Part shown: positions 1-8,991 of the stretch, piece after piece
How positions within the stretch are numbered: position 1 is the first letter of the stretch
Layout: each line of letters opens with the position of its first letter
From: Flaccisagitta enflata
Taxonomy: Eukaryota; Chaetognatha; Sagittoidea; Aphragmophora
Assembly (NCBI GenBank): GCA_965153355.1
Contig: OZ231128.1
Location: 15,562,001 to 15,626,000 of the forward strand
Direction: 5' to 3'
DNA length: 64,000 nt
Position numbers and translations under genes: made by a program
Notes under the pieces: generated by a model
What the model was told of the DNA's origin: nothing
Seen by the model: only the letters and a program-made list of their open reading frames with translations
Databases searched by the model: none

Positions 1-2459
1 GTATCTTCCTTTTGAGAAAAATAATCCATTTTTGATCAAATATGAAGAGGTATCCGATAGGCAAAATTACGAAAATGCAAAAATCGCGAAAATTGCCAAG
101 ATAGAGGCCATTGGTAGTAGCTATCAGGACACTACAAAACATTCATTTTTGGTTTAGATGATGTATTTTTGCCTTACCCTTACCATTTATGGTAATGATT
201 AGGCTTTTAATGCAAGATTTTTCTCATTTTCAGAGCTTTAAACATAATGCCCAAGTCGTAAATATATGAAAATCAAAGAAATTATAGAAATCTGTTGTGT
301 GATAGAAAAAATTGTTCCTGATTAAAAATAAGTATTCTTGTTAATCTGAGATTCTTTTCCCTTGCATGTTAAAATAACATTTTAATTGCAAAAAAAAAAA
401 AAAAAGAGAAAAAAAATAAGCAAAATCAATAAAATTGCAAAAATCAGTGCTCAAGCTTCTTCCTCCAGGACCTTAGTTTCTTCTGTTTTTTTTTTCAGAG
501 TTTATTTGTTTGTTTTTTTTTTTCAAATCATATTACCTACACAAATATAGGTAGGGCTTCATGGTCAAACTAGAAACAATTTTGGTAAACGGCTGTTTTT
601 AGGCAGCCACTTTAAAATGGATAAAAGTCCTGAAAACAGAGGACTTTTGTTTATTCATTTGTTAGTTCGTCCTTCCATCTGTTTATCCCCCAGGCCCTCT
701 CAGGCCTGAAATCTGCCCTCAGGCCTGTTGCCCTCTCAGGCCTTAATCCTACCCTCTCAATTCAGGGCCTAAGAAGGCAGATTTCAGGCCTGTGAGGGCA
801 GATTTCAGGCCTGAAGCAGGGCTAAGGCCTGAAGGCACCTGAGGGGACTGATGGATGGACAGACAAACGACAGACAAACAAAAGTCCCCCTGTGTTCTGC
901 AGGACTTCATCCCTTTCACCTTCCCGCCTTCCTCTCATTCTGATTCACCCAGCCATGCAAAGCAGGGTAACAGGTATCGCTGACCACATATAGCCCTGGG
1001 GCGACCTGTTAACCACTTAAGACTTGAGCAAATGAAGAAGCAAATATGAAAAAATGTGCACATTTCAAATAAAAAACAATGTAAACAAAAACAACAAAAT
1101 GACTTATTGGGAGCTGTTTCAGCTCACCAAAACCTCATTTATTGAGTAAAAGATTTTGAAAATCCATTAGTTATGCAAAAAAACATATGAGTCACTAGGA
1201 TTAGAACATTTGAAATTTCCTTTTATAGAATTACAGTTTAAAATTGTAACACTAAAATAAGGTAATAAAAAAATCAAAATGTTCAATCTTATGACTTATG
1301 ACTTTCTTGACTTTTAATGCTCTTTCAAAGAGATAGTCGCAAGAAATGGGTTGGAATTTGCCCAGACCAGCATGTATTGTGATCACACCCCATGCCATAA
1401 ATGGTTTCACAGAAACAGTTACCAAAAAATTGCTATCCCAGCTCAAGGAGTTTGGTTGGAGTCTGTCTCCACTTTGTCTGCATGAGGGTGCATTTGGAGG
1501 ATTTTGCCCTCTTTGGCACAAAAGTTAACCCCCCTTTCCTCTGTTGCTGCAAGATAAACCCTGCTGAGAAATGTCTTTGACTGCACTGGTGTTGTGGACC
1601 AAAGTTCAAAGCTGCTTCAAAGTTGACTATTAATCAGCCAAGTTGACAGAGCCACCTTTCACTTTGGACTTCAAGGAAGCTGAACTACTTGCCATCAAAG
1701 TGAAATATAAATACCTCATTACCCATGCCAGACCCAGTGCAGTGGAAAGGGCCATCATCTGTCTCTGAGGCTTCTGCTGCTGTGGTTGGACAAGAAGCTA
1801 GGGAGGGTTTCATCTCAGAATGATGAATGAGATTATTGAAAATAGTAAATGAGGACTTGGTGATTTTGCACAAATCCTGCTCATTTACTTTTTTACCTTG
1901 ATTGCATTTTATTTTCTTTATGACTTGTTACTGAGGTCTTGGTGATCTAGCACAGAACACGCTCAGTTATTTGCAATTTTTATTGATTTTGCCCTTTTTT
2001 GCCTTTTTTGCAAATATTCTATAGATAAAAAATGTCATTCTTTAACATACAAGGGAAAGGAATCTTAGAATAACAAGAATACTGATTCAAACAAACATCT
2101 TTCGAATAATCAGGAACAATTTTTTTCTATCACACAACAGGCTGAACGATTTTATCCATTTTTTTTAAGATTTCTGCAATTTCTTTGATTTTTGCTTATT
2201 ATTGGCTCAGTGGCAGTATGTTTAAAGCTCTGAAAACGAGAAAAATCTTGCATAAAAAGCCTAATTATCACCATAAATGGTAAGAGTAAGGCAAAAATAC
2301 ATCATCTAAACCAAAAATGAATGTTTTGTAGTGTCCTGATTGCTACTACCAACGGCCTCTTTCTTGTCAATTTTTGCGATTTTTTTCGATTTTTGCGATT
2401 TTCTATACTTATACCTCATTTTTATCAAAATGGATGTTATTTTTCTTAAAGACTACCCC
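1..2459. mobile_element. Foldback element with ~450-bp inverted arms, left end cut by window
   Basis: Bases 1-455 reappear as an imperfect reverse complement at about 1965-2459. Shared blocks include the stretch around 'ggtagtagc..tcaggacac' (105-135 versus 2330-2355), the 'tgttgtgtgatagaaaaaa' block (293-312 versus 2125-2145) and the inner 'gcaaaatcaataaaa' block (420-435 versus 1975-1990). Similarity continues to base 1, so the true left end lies outside. The 1.5-kb centre holds family C repeats and AT-rich sequence with short broken reading frames. One frame near 1350-1420 has Cys/His spacing vaguely like a PHD finger, but it is interrupted and I do not call it. Superfamily unknown. Confidence 0.7.
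672..1012. repeat. Family C repeat (GGCCTGA-rich minisatellite plus conserved tail)
   Basis: Short units reading 'caggcctgaaatctgccctc' in both orientations (about 690-840) are followed by a purine stretch (gacagacaaacaaaag), then 'tgttctgcaggacttcatcc' and a tail ending near 'cgctgaccacatatagccct'. The same order of modules occurs at 56330-56610 and, degraded, at 47090-47350. The tail resembles one end of family B. Confidence 0.6.
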
Positions 2460-2827
2460 AAAATTTCTAACCTTTTCTACACAAAACCAACCCCAATTCC
2501 AGAGCTCTATAAATTTCAAAATCAACATATATAACCCCCCCTAAATGAAGGAAGGTCAACAAAAGAACACTTATGACAAAAGATCCGCCGATGACTTTGA
2601 CCCCTGTCACGAAACGTCCTTGGTGGAATCATTGCACTTAATGGATGACCTTGATAGTTTCCAAACTTGAACTACACATACATAACTTGCTTTAACTCTT
2701 TGTGCATCTCAATCGCTCGCGAAGTTAGGACGCTAAAATAAACTATGTCCATGACAGGAAGCTAGCACTCGTTGGGAGGGCCATCTATGATGGCAGCTTT
2801 GGTGAAAAGTATTGCCAAAAGACCGAG

Positions 2828-3094
2828 ATGAGTGAGCCTGAGGCACTGTACATGAAGACTCATGAGCTTGAACTTTCTGATGGCCAATACACCAACCAAA
2901 GGCTCCGCCTACTTCCACGTGGCACGACCATCCCTGCTCTTTACAAAGTGAAGGACTATGAAAAAGGGCAAAGGTACCCGCTCATACCAGAACTCGGAGG
3001 CTTTCGAGCTACCCTCCCAGAGATATCAAAGACAACCCTTACACAAATTTTTCAAATACCCGAAGTGGGAACCATCGTTGGAAATCTCCCAGCG
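2828..3094 (+). other. Possible coding remnant of unknown origin next to the truncated LTR
   Basis: An ATG-initiated reading frame of about 89 codons stays open up to the point (3095) where the retrotransposon LTR fragment starts, and then continues artificially through it. The composition looks coding-like, but I recognise no family, no splice signals are obvious, and it may be chance. It marks the point where the 3' LTR of the neighbouring retroelement is broken. Confidence 0.2.
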
Positions 3095-3172
3095 AAAAGA
3101 CAGGATGGGATAGAAAGAAAAGGGAAAGAACAGATGAGGAAAAGGGAACCGACTAAAAGGCGCGGCACTACA
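3095..3172 (-). repeat. Truncated 3' LTR (78 bp) of the retrotransposon
   Basis: These 78 bases are identical to 18116-18193. The match stops abruptly at 3094, while the other copy continues into promoter-like LTR sequence, so most of this LTR was lost by deletion or rearrangement. No target-site duplication can be read because the outer end is missing. Confidence 0.65.
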
Positions 3173-3222
3173 ATTGCTCCCGGGCGCACCCGAGATGATG
3201 TCCCTATCATCTCAACTGAACT

Positions 3223-3249
3223 CTTAAACCTAAACCTAACCTTAACCTA
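3223..3249 (+). repeat. Short telomere-like CCTAAA/CCTAAC stretch
   Basis: About four degenerate units (cttaaacctaaacctaacct...) lie between the 1088-codon ORF and the 3' LTR fragment. It may be chance or a simple repeat in the element's 3' untranslated region. Confidence 0.3.
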
Positions 3250-3632
3250 GTCTAGAATCGGGCACGATCCGAACAACGGTAGTACCCAGCTGGATATCCT
3301 GAGCTCATGTCCCTCGAAACCTAAAATAGGCAGTCGGACGGACGAAAAGAGACTGCAGAAAAGGTGAAAAGAGCAGGGGCACGTAGCAACAATGTGCATG
3401 CTCAAACAATCAAACCGAGAATCAATCATATGCATCAAACAAGCATTCGAAAACGTGAAAAGAGCCGCGGACAGCCTCTTATAGACCCGCCCAACGAACC
3501 CCTCAAAAAAGAAAAACAAAACAAACAATGAACTCATTCTATTTACAAAAAAAAAAAAAAACAGACTTCATCTAATATGAACAAGAACAAAGCCAAATGA
3601 CGGGACGATATAAGGACGCCCATGTAGGCGTC

Positions 3633-6600
3633 TCAATGAACGGGTTCGTCCCACGGGAACCATTCCAGCACGAAAAGGCTGGCAGAAATGTGCTGGAAGA
3701 GCGAGGGCGAGCAGTCGTCGAACTTCGTTACGAGGTCGTCAAAATGCACGCAGCAGTGATTCTGCTGGAGCACGACCTGCGCGGCTTGGTTTAGGAAGCT
3801 CTCCCCGCGATGGGAGACATGTTTTCCGAGAGAGCGAAGGCGTGGGAAACGGATCTCAAAGTATGTGTTGCAGAATTGTTTAAACACCTCGCTCGCTTGC
3901 GAACGGATCTCCTTCGTCTCAATCGACTTGATGAACTCCCGGATGGAGTCAGCAGGCAGAGCGTCGCATCCGACCACGAAAAAGTGGTAAACCGTTGCGG
4001 TTAGGGTTGGCCGAATTGACAGGATAGCGATCGTTTTCGCTGGGCAACGCAAATCATTCAGGTAATGCCAGAATAGGAGCAGCTTGTCGGCGGGGGCGAT
4101 TACGTCTCTAATGAGACGCTTCATCTCGTCGGCACTTTGAATCCTTTGATTATCGTTGATGAATTGATGAAAGCGGTCGTCTAAATTGCATTGGATGGAG
4201 GGCAATGACGGACACGGACCCGTGGAGGGCAAGTCCCAACTTTGCGCGCAGTGGGATGCTAGCGCCTGAGAACCCGCGGATCGGAACGAAAGGGCTTGCA
4301 TAATGAGCGGGCGCAACGACGCCTCTTCGCCTAGTAAGAGTACTTTTTGCAAGGCTCCTTGAAAGTTGGACCTGCCCTCGGTAACTGCATTTGCAATGGA
4401 ACTGACCGAAACGACGACCTGTTTCCGTAGAAGCGCCGTGGGGAGTCGCAGGCCATACTGCTTGCACATTTTGTTGATAAGCGATTTTAACTGGGCGTCG
4501 TCCAATACCCGGAGATAGTGGAGTTGTTGCTGATTGTGATAAAAGATTTGCTTCTGCGCAAGGCTCATTCTCTCCTCCAGGGGCATATCGTAGACCGCCG
4601 TGTAAAAGTCGAGGTAAGGTTGCAAATCCCCCTTGTTATTCTCAAAGTGGGTCACAGCATCGCGGAGGCAGGAGCTTAAGTTCAGCATCGGGTCCATCCT
4701 TCCGTATTTGAGGCGCCTAGCTGCGACTGACACGTCCAGTATAGCTGCAGAGGCAAAACCCTTCAGAAAACGGGCCTTCTCGTTGTCCTCCCATAGCGAC
4801 GCCAATTCGGTAAGGGTGGCGCGAAGAGCGGCGTCGACAATCTTGGTGTGCGTGCTGAATGTGCGGGCAGCGGCGGCCAAGTATTCTGGCGCGTTACGAG
4901 ATGGGAGTTCGGATATCACACCCTTATATTCTTGTTTACCGTGCCATAATGCATTCTTGATTTTCTGAATGCGCCATCCGTAGAGGTCTGTTGCCACCTC
5001 GATTGACGGGTGTTGAAGGAGGGCGTCGATCTTGAATTGAGTGGAGGGCTCGTCATGCGGTGCTGGATGACCGTCAGAGCAGGGGGCTGGAGATGCAGTA
5101 TTTTCTGGAGCCATAGCACCGCTAGCCTCCAGAACTTCGCATTCACCAACCTCCGTCTCCTCCAATTGGCCTTCCTCTTCTTCATCAATCGTCACAGCAA
5201 ATGGTCCATCGGGGAGGGACTGCTCCTCTGTCTCCATTTTGTCCAATTCTGGGATAGTGACATCTGGAGCCGATTTCGTGTCCTGAACTGGCGGCTGTTT
5301 AGTTGGAGCCGACAGCTCCTGAACAAATTTGTCGCATTCAGCCAGTAAGACTTCATCTTCAGGAGTGAACTCGACGTTTGGTTCGTCCATCTGGACGACA
5401 ACCGGAGTCTCCGACTCATCCTCTGATTCGGAATACACAATGTCATCCATGTGGACGACTGATGCGACATTTTCCTTCTGCTCGATGCTTTCAATCGCTT
5501 TGTCCTTCGCTTCAAACAGGAAATTGTCCAGTGCTTGTCGAGAGGAGAAGAAATCCCCATCGGCGTTGATGCCATCAAGCATGGCGTTGAGGAACTCTTC
5601 GAATCCCTCCCTAGTGCTTTTTAACCGGTCTGGGTTGGTCGGCTCATTGTCGATGTCTTCCCAATCACAATCGCCTGACCCAGTGGTCAGCTCGCGAATT
5701 CGATTCTTTTCGCTTTCTTTCCACAATCCGTAGATGTGGCGCAGGAGGAAGTGGATTTCTAGCGGACTGTTGCATGGCAGTAACGCGGCGGGAAATCTTG
5801 CGGCGGCGGCCTGGCAAACTGGAAAGAACCAGTCTGGCGTTGATGATTTTGTGACGGACAGGCAAATATCGGAGTCGAAGTCGTCCGGGCATGTGCTAAC
5901 GCCAGATGGACCAGCGGAAAGACGGCGGTCGGGGAAAGTGACGCAGAAATGGTCGATCGGGTGGGTTGCGTCATCATCGGTGGCATTGAGTATCATCTTG
6001 ATGGACACCGGGTCGGCAAACGCGTACGCAAGTTGTTTTTCAGTGAGTTTCTTGACCCACCAGTGGCTCATGGCGATGAGAATGTCTTTTGGCCAGGTTA
6101 GGTCTGGGAAGGCGCGGTGAAACATGTCGAGTGCGTTCTTTTCACAGTTTCTCCCCCAGCGATCTGCCATTATGTCCTCCATGTCCGCGTATTTGATACC
6201 GATCAAACGCCCGCCGTAGAAGGAGTTGACGATATGCGCCAAGTCGTCAAACATTGAGATGTTGACGATGCGCATGGCTGGATGGGTGAGGACTTCTCCA
6301 AACTTTGGTGGGAGCCTGCGTTCTCCTCCATATTCAGTTTCAACCAATTGTGTGGCTTGCAGGATGAAGGTGCATTCGTCCTCCTTGTCCTCTAGGACGG
6401 CCACTTGGATTACGTGGCAGCTGGATGGGAGTAGGCCCTGTTGCGCTTTCTGCGCCTGAACCGCATAGTAGTCGCGGATTTTCTGTTCGGGGCGCTTTTT
6501 CCGCCATGCCTTTTGAATTCGCTTTGTGGTGACCTCGCGCTGGCGGATTTCCTCTTCGCTGACACCCGCGTTTTGGAGGGAGCGACGATGATGGTAGTAC

Positions 6601-6899
6601 TCGTCTCCCGGGACAATTTTGCCTTCAGGGTTACGAACGCGCTGTCGTAGTGGGGTGTCTTTGTTAACCTGATCACCCTCGCGATCGGCCAGCAACGTCA
6701 CTGTTTCCCCTTTGGCTTGTGCGTCGTTTGCTAACTTGAGAATTTTGTCCAAATAGACATCTAATTCCCAAGATCGCTTGCACGTCCTTTTCCTTCGTTC
6801 TTCGTCGGTCATGAACTCAAAAATCTTGCGTTTCGTGGTTGACTGAAACTGTTTCTGCTTCTCATGCTCCTCTCGGATATTAAAGCGTTTCTTCGCCAT
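3633..6899 (-). CDS. Retrotransposon-borne 1088-aa protein with 3'-5' exonuclease-like segment
   Basis: An uninterrupted ATG-started ORF lies downstream of pol in the position where env-like or accessory genes sit. Residues 1-150 are strongly charged. Residues about 160-300 resemble the later part of a DEDDy 3'-5' exonuclease domain (RNase D/Werner/EXD type). A hydrophobic strand CHVIQVAVLE precedes an Exo II-like FDDL (D218/D219), and an Exo III-like segment KKLTEKQLAYAFAD supplies Y292 and D296 in the YxxxD pattern. I do not see the Exo I DxE motif where it should be, so activity is doubtful. Residues about 440-620 are acidic and probably disordered. Residues about 640-1088 are a helical region of unknown family. 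The fold is inferred from motifs only. The intact length suggests recent function in the element. Confidence 0.55.
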   Translation of the reverse strand: MAKKRFNIREEHEKQKQFQSTTKRKIFEFMTDEERRKRTCKRSWELDVYLDKILKLANDAQAKGETVTLLADREGDQVNKDTPLRQRVRNPEGKIVPGDEYYHHRRSLQNAGVSEEEIRQREVTTKRIQKAWRKKRPEQKIRDYYAVQAQKAQQGLLPSSCHVIQVAVLEDKEDECTFILQATQLVETEYGGERRLPPKFGEVLTHPAMRIVNISMFDDLAHIVNSFYGGRLIGIKYADMEDIMADRWGRNCEKNALDMFHRAFPDLTWPKDILIAMSHWWVKKLTEKQLAYAFADPVSIKMILNATDDDATHPIDHFCVTFPDRRLSAGPSGVSTCPDDFDSDICLSVTKSSTPDWFFPVCQAAAARFPAALLPCNSPLEIHFLLRHIYGLWKESEKNRIRELTTGSGDCDWEDIDNEPTNPDRLKSTREGFEEFLNAMLDGINADGDFFSSRQALDNFLFEAKDKAIESIEQKENVASVVHMDDIVYSESEDESETPVVVQMDEPNVEFTPEDEVLLAECDKFVQELSAPTKQPPVQDTKSAPDVTIPELDKMETEEQSLPDGPFAVTIDEEEEGQLEETEVGECEVLEASGAMAPENTASPAPCSDGHPAPHDEPSTQFKIDALLQHPSIEVATDLYGWRIQKIKNALWHGKQEYKGVISELPSRNAPEYLAAAARTFSTHTKIVDAALRATLTELASLWEDNEKARFLKGFASAAILDVSVAARRLKYGRMDPMLNLSSCLRDAVTHFENNKGDLQPYLDFYTAVYDMPLEERMSLAQKQIFYHNQQQLHYLRVLDDAQLKSLINKMCKQYGLRLPTALLRKQVVVSVSSIANAVTEGRSNFQGALQKVLLLGEEASLRPLIMQALSFRSAGSQALASHCAQSWDLPSTGPCPSLPSIQCNLDDRFHQFINDNQRIQSADEMKRLIRDVIAPADKLLLFWHYLNDLRCPAKTIAILSIRPTLTATVYHFFVVGCDALPADSIREFIKSIETKEIRSQASEVFKQFCNTYFEIRFPRLRSLGKHVSHRGESFLNQAAQVVLQQNHCCVHFDDLVTKFDDCSPSLFQHISASLFVLEWFPWDEPVH

Positions 6900-7283
6900 T
6901 TTTGTCGCCGTCGTCCTTAGTTGGCGTTGAATTCAACGGTCGTAATAGTTGCGGGCAAAAAGAAAGAAAAGAGAATTTTAGAATAGTCCGCCAGTCCTAC
7001 CACTGGTATCCTAGCGGTATTTTTTATATCTAGTCATTATACCCATATCACTCTGGTCATTACCTTTATCCCAGTCGTCGATTTCGGATTGAATTTTGCC
7101 AAAGAAACTGTCCCAATTAAATCTATCGTCTTATTTTAAAATTATCCCTGGAAAAATCAAAAACAACGAATTCAAATACAAAACCCAACCACATTGACGA
7201 TCCACATACTAGTCACTAAAGTCACAATACACGACCAATGTTTCAACGTCGGATCATAGAGCAAGCCCAAATAGGCTTCTGGC

Positions 7284-8056
7284 TCAGAATTTGACGCAAA
7301 ATTTTCGGTTGGAGATGAAGCGGCGGCCAGGAGTGAGAGTGCGAGTGCCAAGACGGCTCATCACTTCCTTCACGCAGTAGAGGAAACCGTTGACCTCGTA
7401 CGGGATGAGATGAACGTCGTCACTCTTGAACAATGAGTCCTTTGTTGGGCGACGGCCCCCGTAAACTCGCTTTTTGCCCTGATTGCGTGCGGTATAGTAT
7501 TTTAGAGTATTCACGTGATGATGGTCAGGGCCGAATTGGGGGATGCGGCTTTCGAGAAGAGAAATTTGAAAGTTAATGTGGCCCGGAGATCGACGAGCGA
7601 AGGGGGACATGGTCACGATCTTTTGGCCATTGCGCTTCCTGCGATAAACCTCCTGCAGGTCCTCTACGACGTCACTATATTTGTTTCTAGGGGCCTGATT
7701 GTTGGTGGTGGGCCCCTCGCTGAAATGGAGTCGTCGTTTTCCTTTGGGTCCGGACACGTACTCGACGCGTGGCGGGGCGGGATGGGCGTTACGCGTCTGC
7801 CCGAATCATTCGTCCCTAGGCCGCCAACGATGATGAACTCGGCCCTTGCCGCTATCGGGTGGGCCATCAGTGCGATGATGTCGGCGACTGTGCCGCCGCT
7901 GATAGAGAGGATGAGGGCGTCGGGCATTGGCGTGTAATCTCGGGGGTTTTCGCAGGGGCCCCGACCCTGGCTGTCCATGAGGACGAGGGTGGTGAAACGG
8001 CGAGGGTCGCTGGCTTCTTTCACCCATTTGCCATTGAACTTTCGTGGGAACACCAT
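7284..8056 (-). CDS. SGNH/GDSL-hydrolase-like ORF split by one frameshift
   Basis: Two overlapping reading frames together give an SGNH-like layout. The first runs 8056-7664, starting at the ATG of MVFPRKF, and contains LVLMDSQGR (block I, with the nucleophile Ser but Met in place of the usual Gly), the hydrophobic ILSISGGTVADI and GGLGTND (block III). The second is usable from about 7800 to 7284 and contains the block V-like DDVHL with Asp and His, followed by a C-terminal helix. The frames must switch near 7800-7810, just after GTND. This could be a mutation, a sequencing error or programmed frameshifting. SGNH domains are known from ORF1 of some non-LTR elements; here it follows a gypsy-like pol. 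A serine-esterase role is inferred from motifs. Confidence 0.5.
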
Positions 8057-8390
8057 TTCGATATTGTTATGAATCTCTGTGGAATTTGGAGATGAGAGTC
8101 GCTTCAATTATCGAGTCGAGCCGTGCCCAAATGTGCACATGGAATGACAAACAGTCAACATGGCCGGTGACGAACGGATACAGTCATGCAGATAAGCGCT
8201 TGCGTGTTGCAGCCCTAGACAAACAATGGTTGGACTGCACGTTCATAACAATGTCTTTACCCATACGATGTAACCGGTTTAACCACGCGACTTGGATTTT
8301 TGATTACTGTACTGATGTAACCGACGTACTAACGCGACTTAGTTTTCCATCACTACGTTTCCGTCCGTCAGTTTTTGAGAACTATTATGA

Positions 8391-8755
8391 GGATACACCC
8401 CGGTCCAAACAGCATGGCAGGAGTGTTTTTCAAAGATGTCGCGTTACTGCGCATCTAGGTGTTAACCAGTACCTATACAGTTCCCCATCAATATATTGAT
8501 TTAGCTGACGTAACCACGCGACTGGTTTTCATTACCGCCCTTGTGTCCATCAATCCTTGAGAGCTATTGTAAGGATACACCCCGGTCCAAACAGCATGGC
8601 AGGAGTGTGTTTTGAAGAGGTTGCGTTACCACGCATCCTAGATGCTAACTAATATCTTACATAGTTTCTCATTGCTATTTATTCATCGTCAAAGCTAAAA
8701 AAAGGAATGATAGGGAACATGGATACACCCCGGTCCAAACAGCATGGCAGGAGTG
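8391..8755. repeat. Three copies of an identical 35-bp core between pol and the SGNH ORF
   Basis: The 35-bp sequence starting ggatacaccccggtccaaac and ending atggcaggagtg occurs at 8391-8425, 8573-8607 and 8721-8755 without any difference. Copies 1 and 2 belong to a diverged tandem unit of about 180 bp (shared 'tttttgagaactatt/ccttgagagctattg' and 'gcgttac..cgcatc' flanks). Copy 3 has almost unrelated flanks. The core is more conserved than its surroundings. It may be a protein-binding or RNA element serving expression of the downstream ORFs. Confidence 0.8.
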
Positions 8756-8991
8756 ACTTAATACCATTGATAGCCATAGTTGATAAAACTGCTTTTATTT
8801 ACACTACATGTGTAGATTAAGAGTAAAAACATGTCGACAGTAATAAAAGTAACAACGAACATTGCAAATGTAAAATTTCTTCGGTCCACCAACGAGGTTC
8901 CCAAAGATCTAAATTATGGTTGTTTTTGTTTGGTTTTGTATTTTGTGATTTTTTTTTTTTTTTGTTCCGTTTTGTATATTTGGGTGTCATA

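Noticed and set aside
1346-1528. PHD-finger-like Cys/His pattern inside the first foldback element
   Set aside because: The frame is broken by stops and the pattern is incomplete.
7515-7937. Plus-strand 140-codon frame opposite the SGNH-like ORF
   Set aside because: Shadow of the minus-strand gene; the SGNH blocks and element context support the minus strand.
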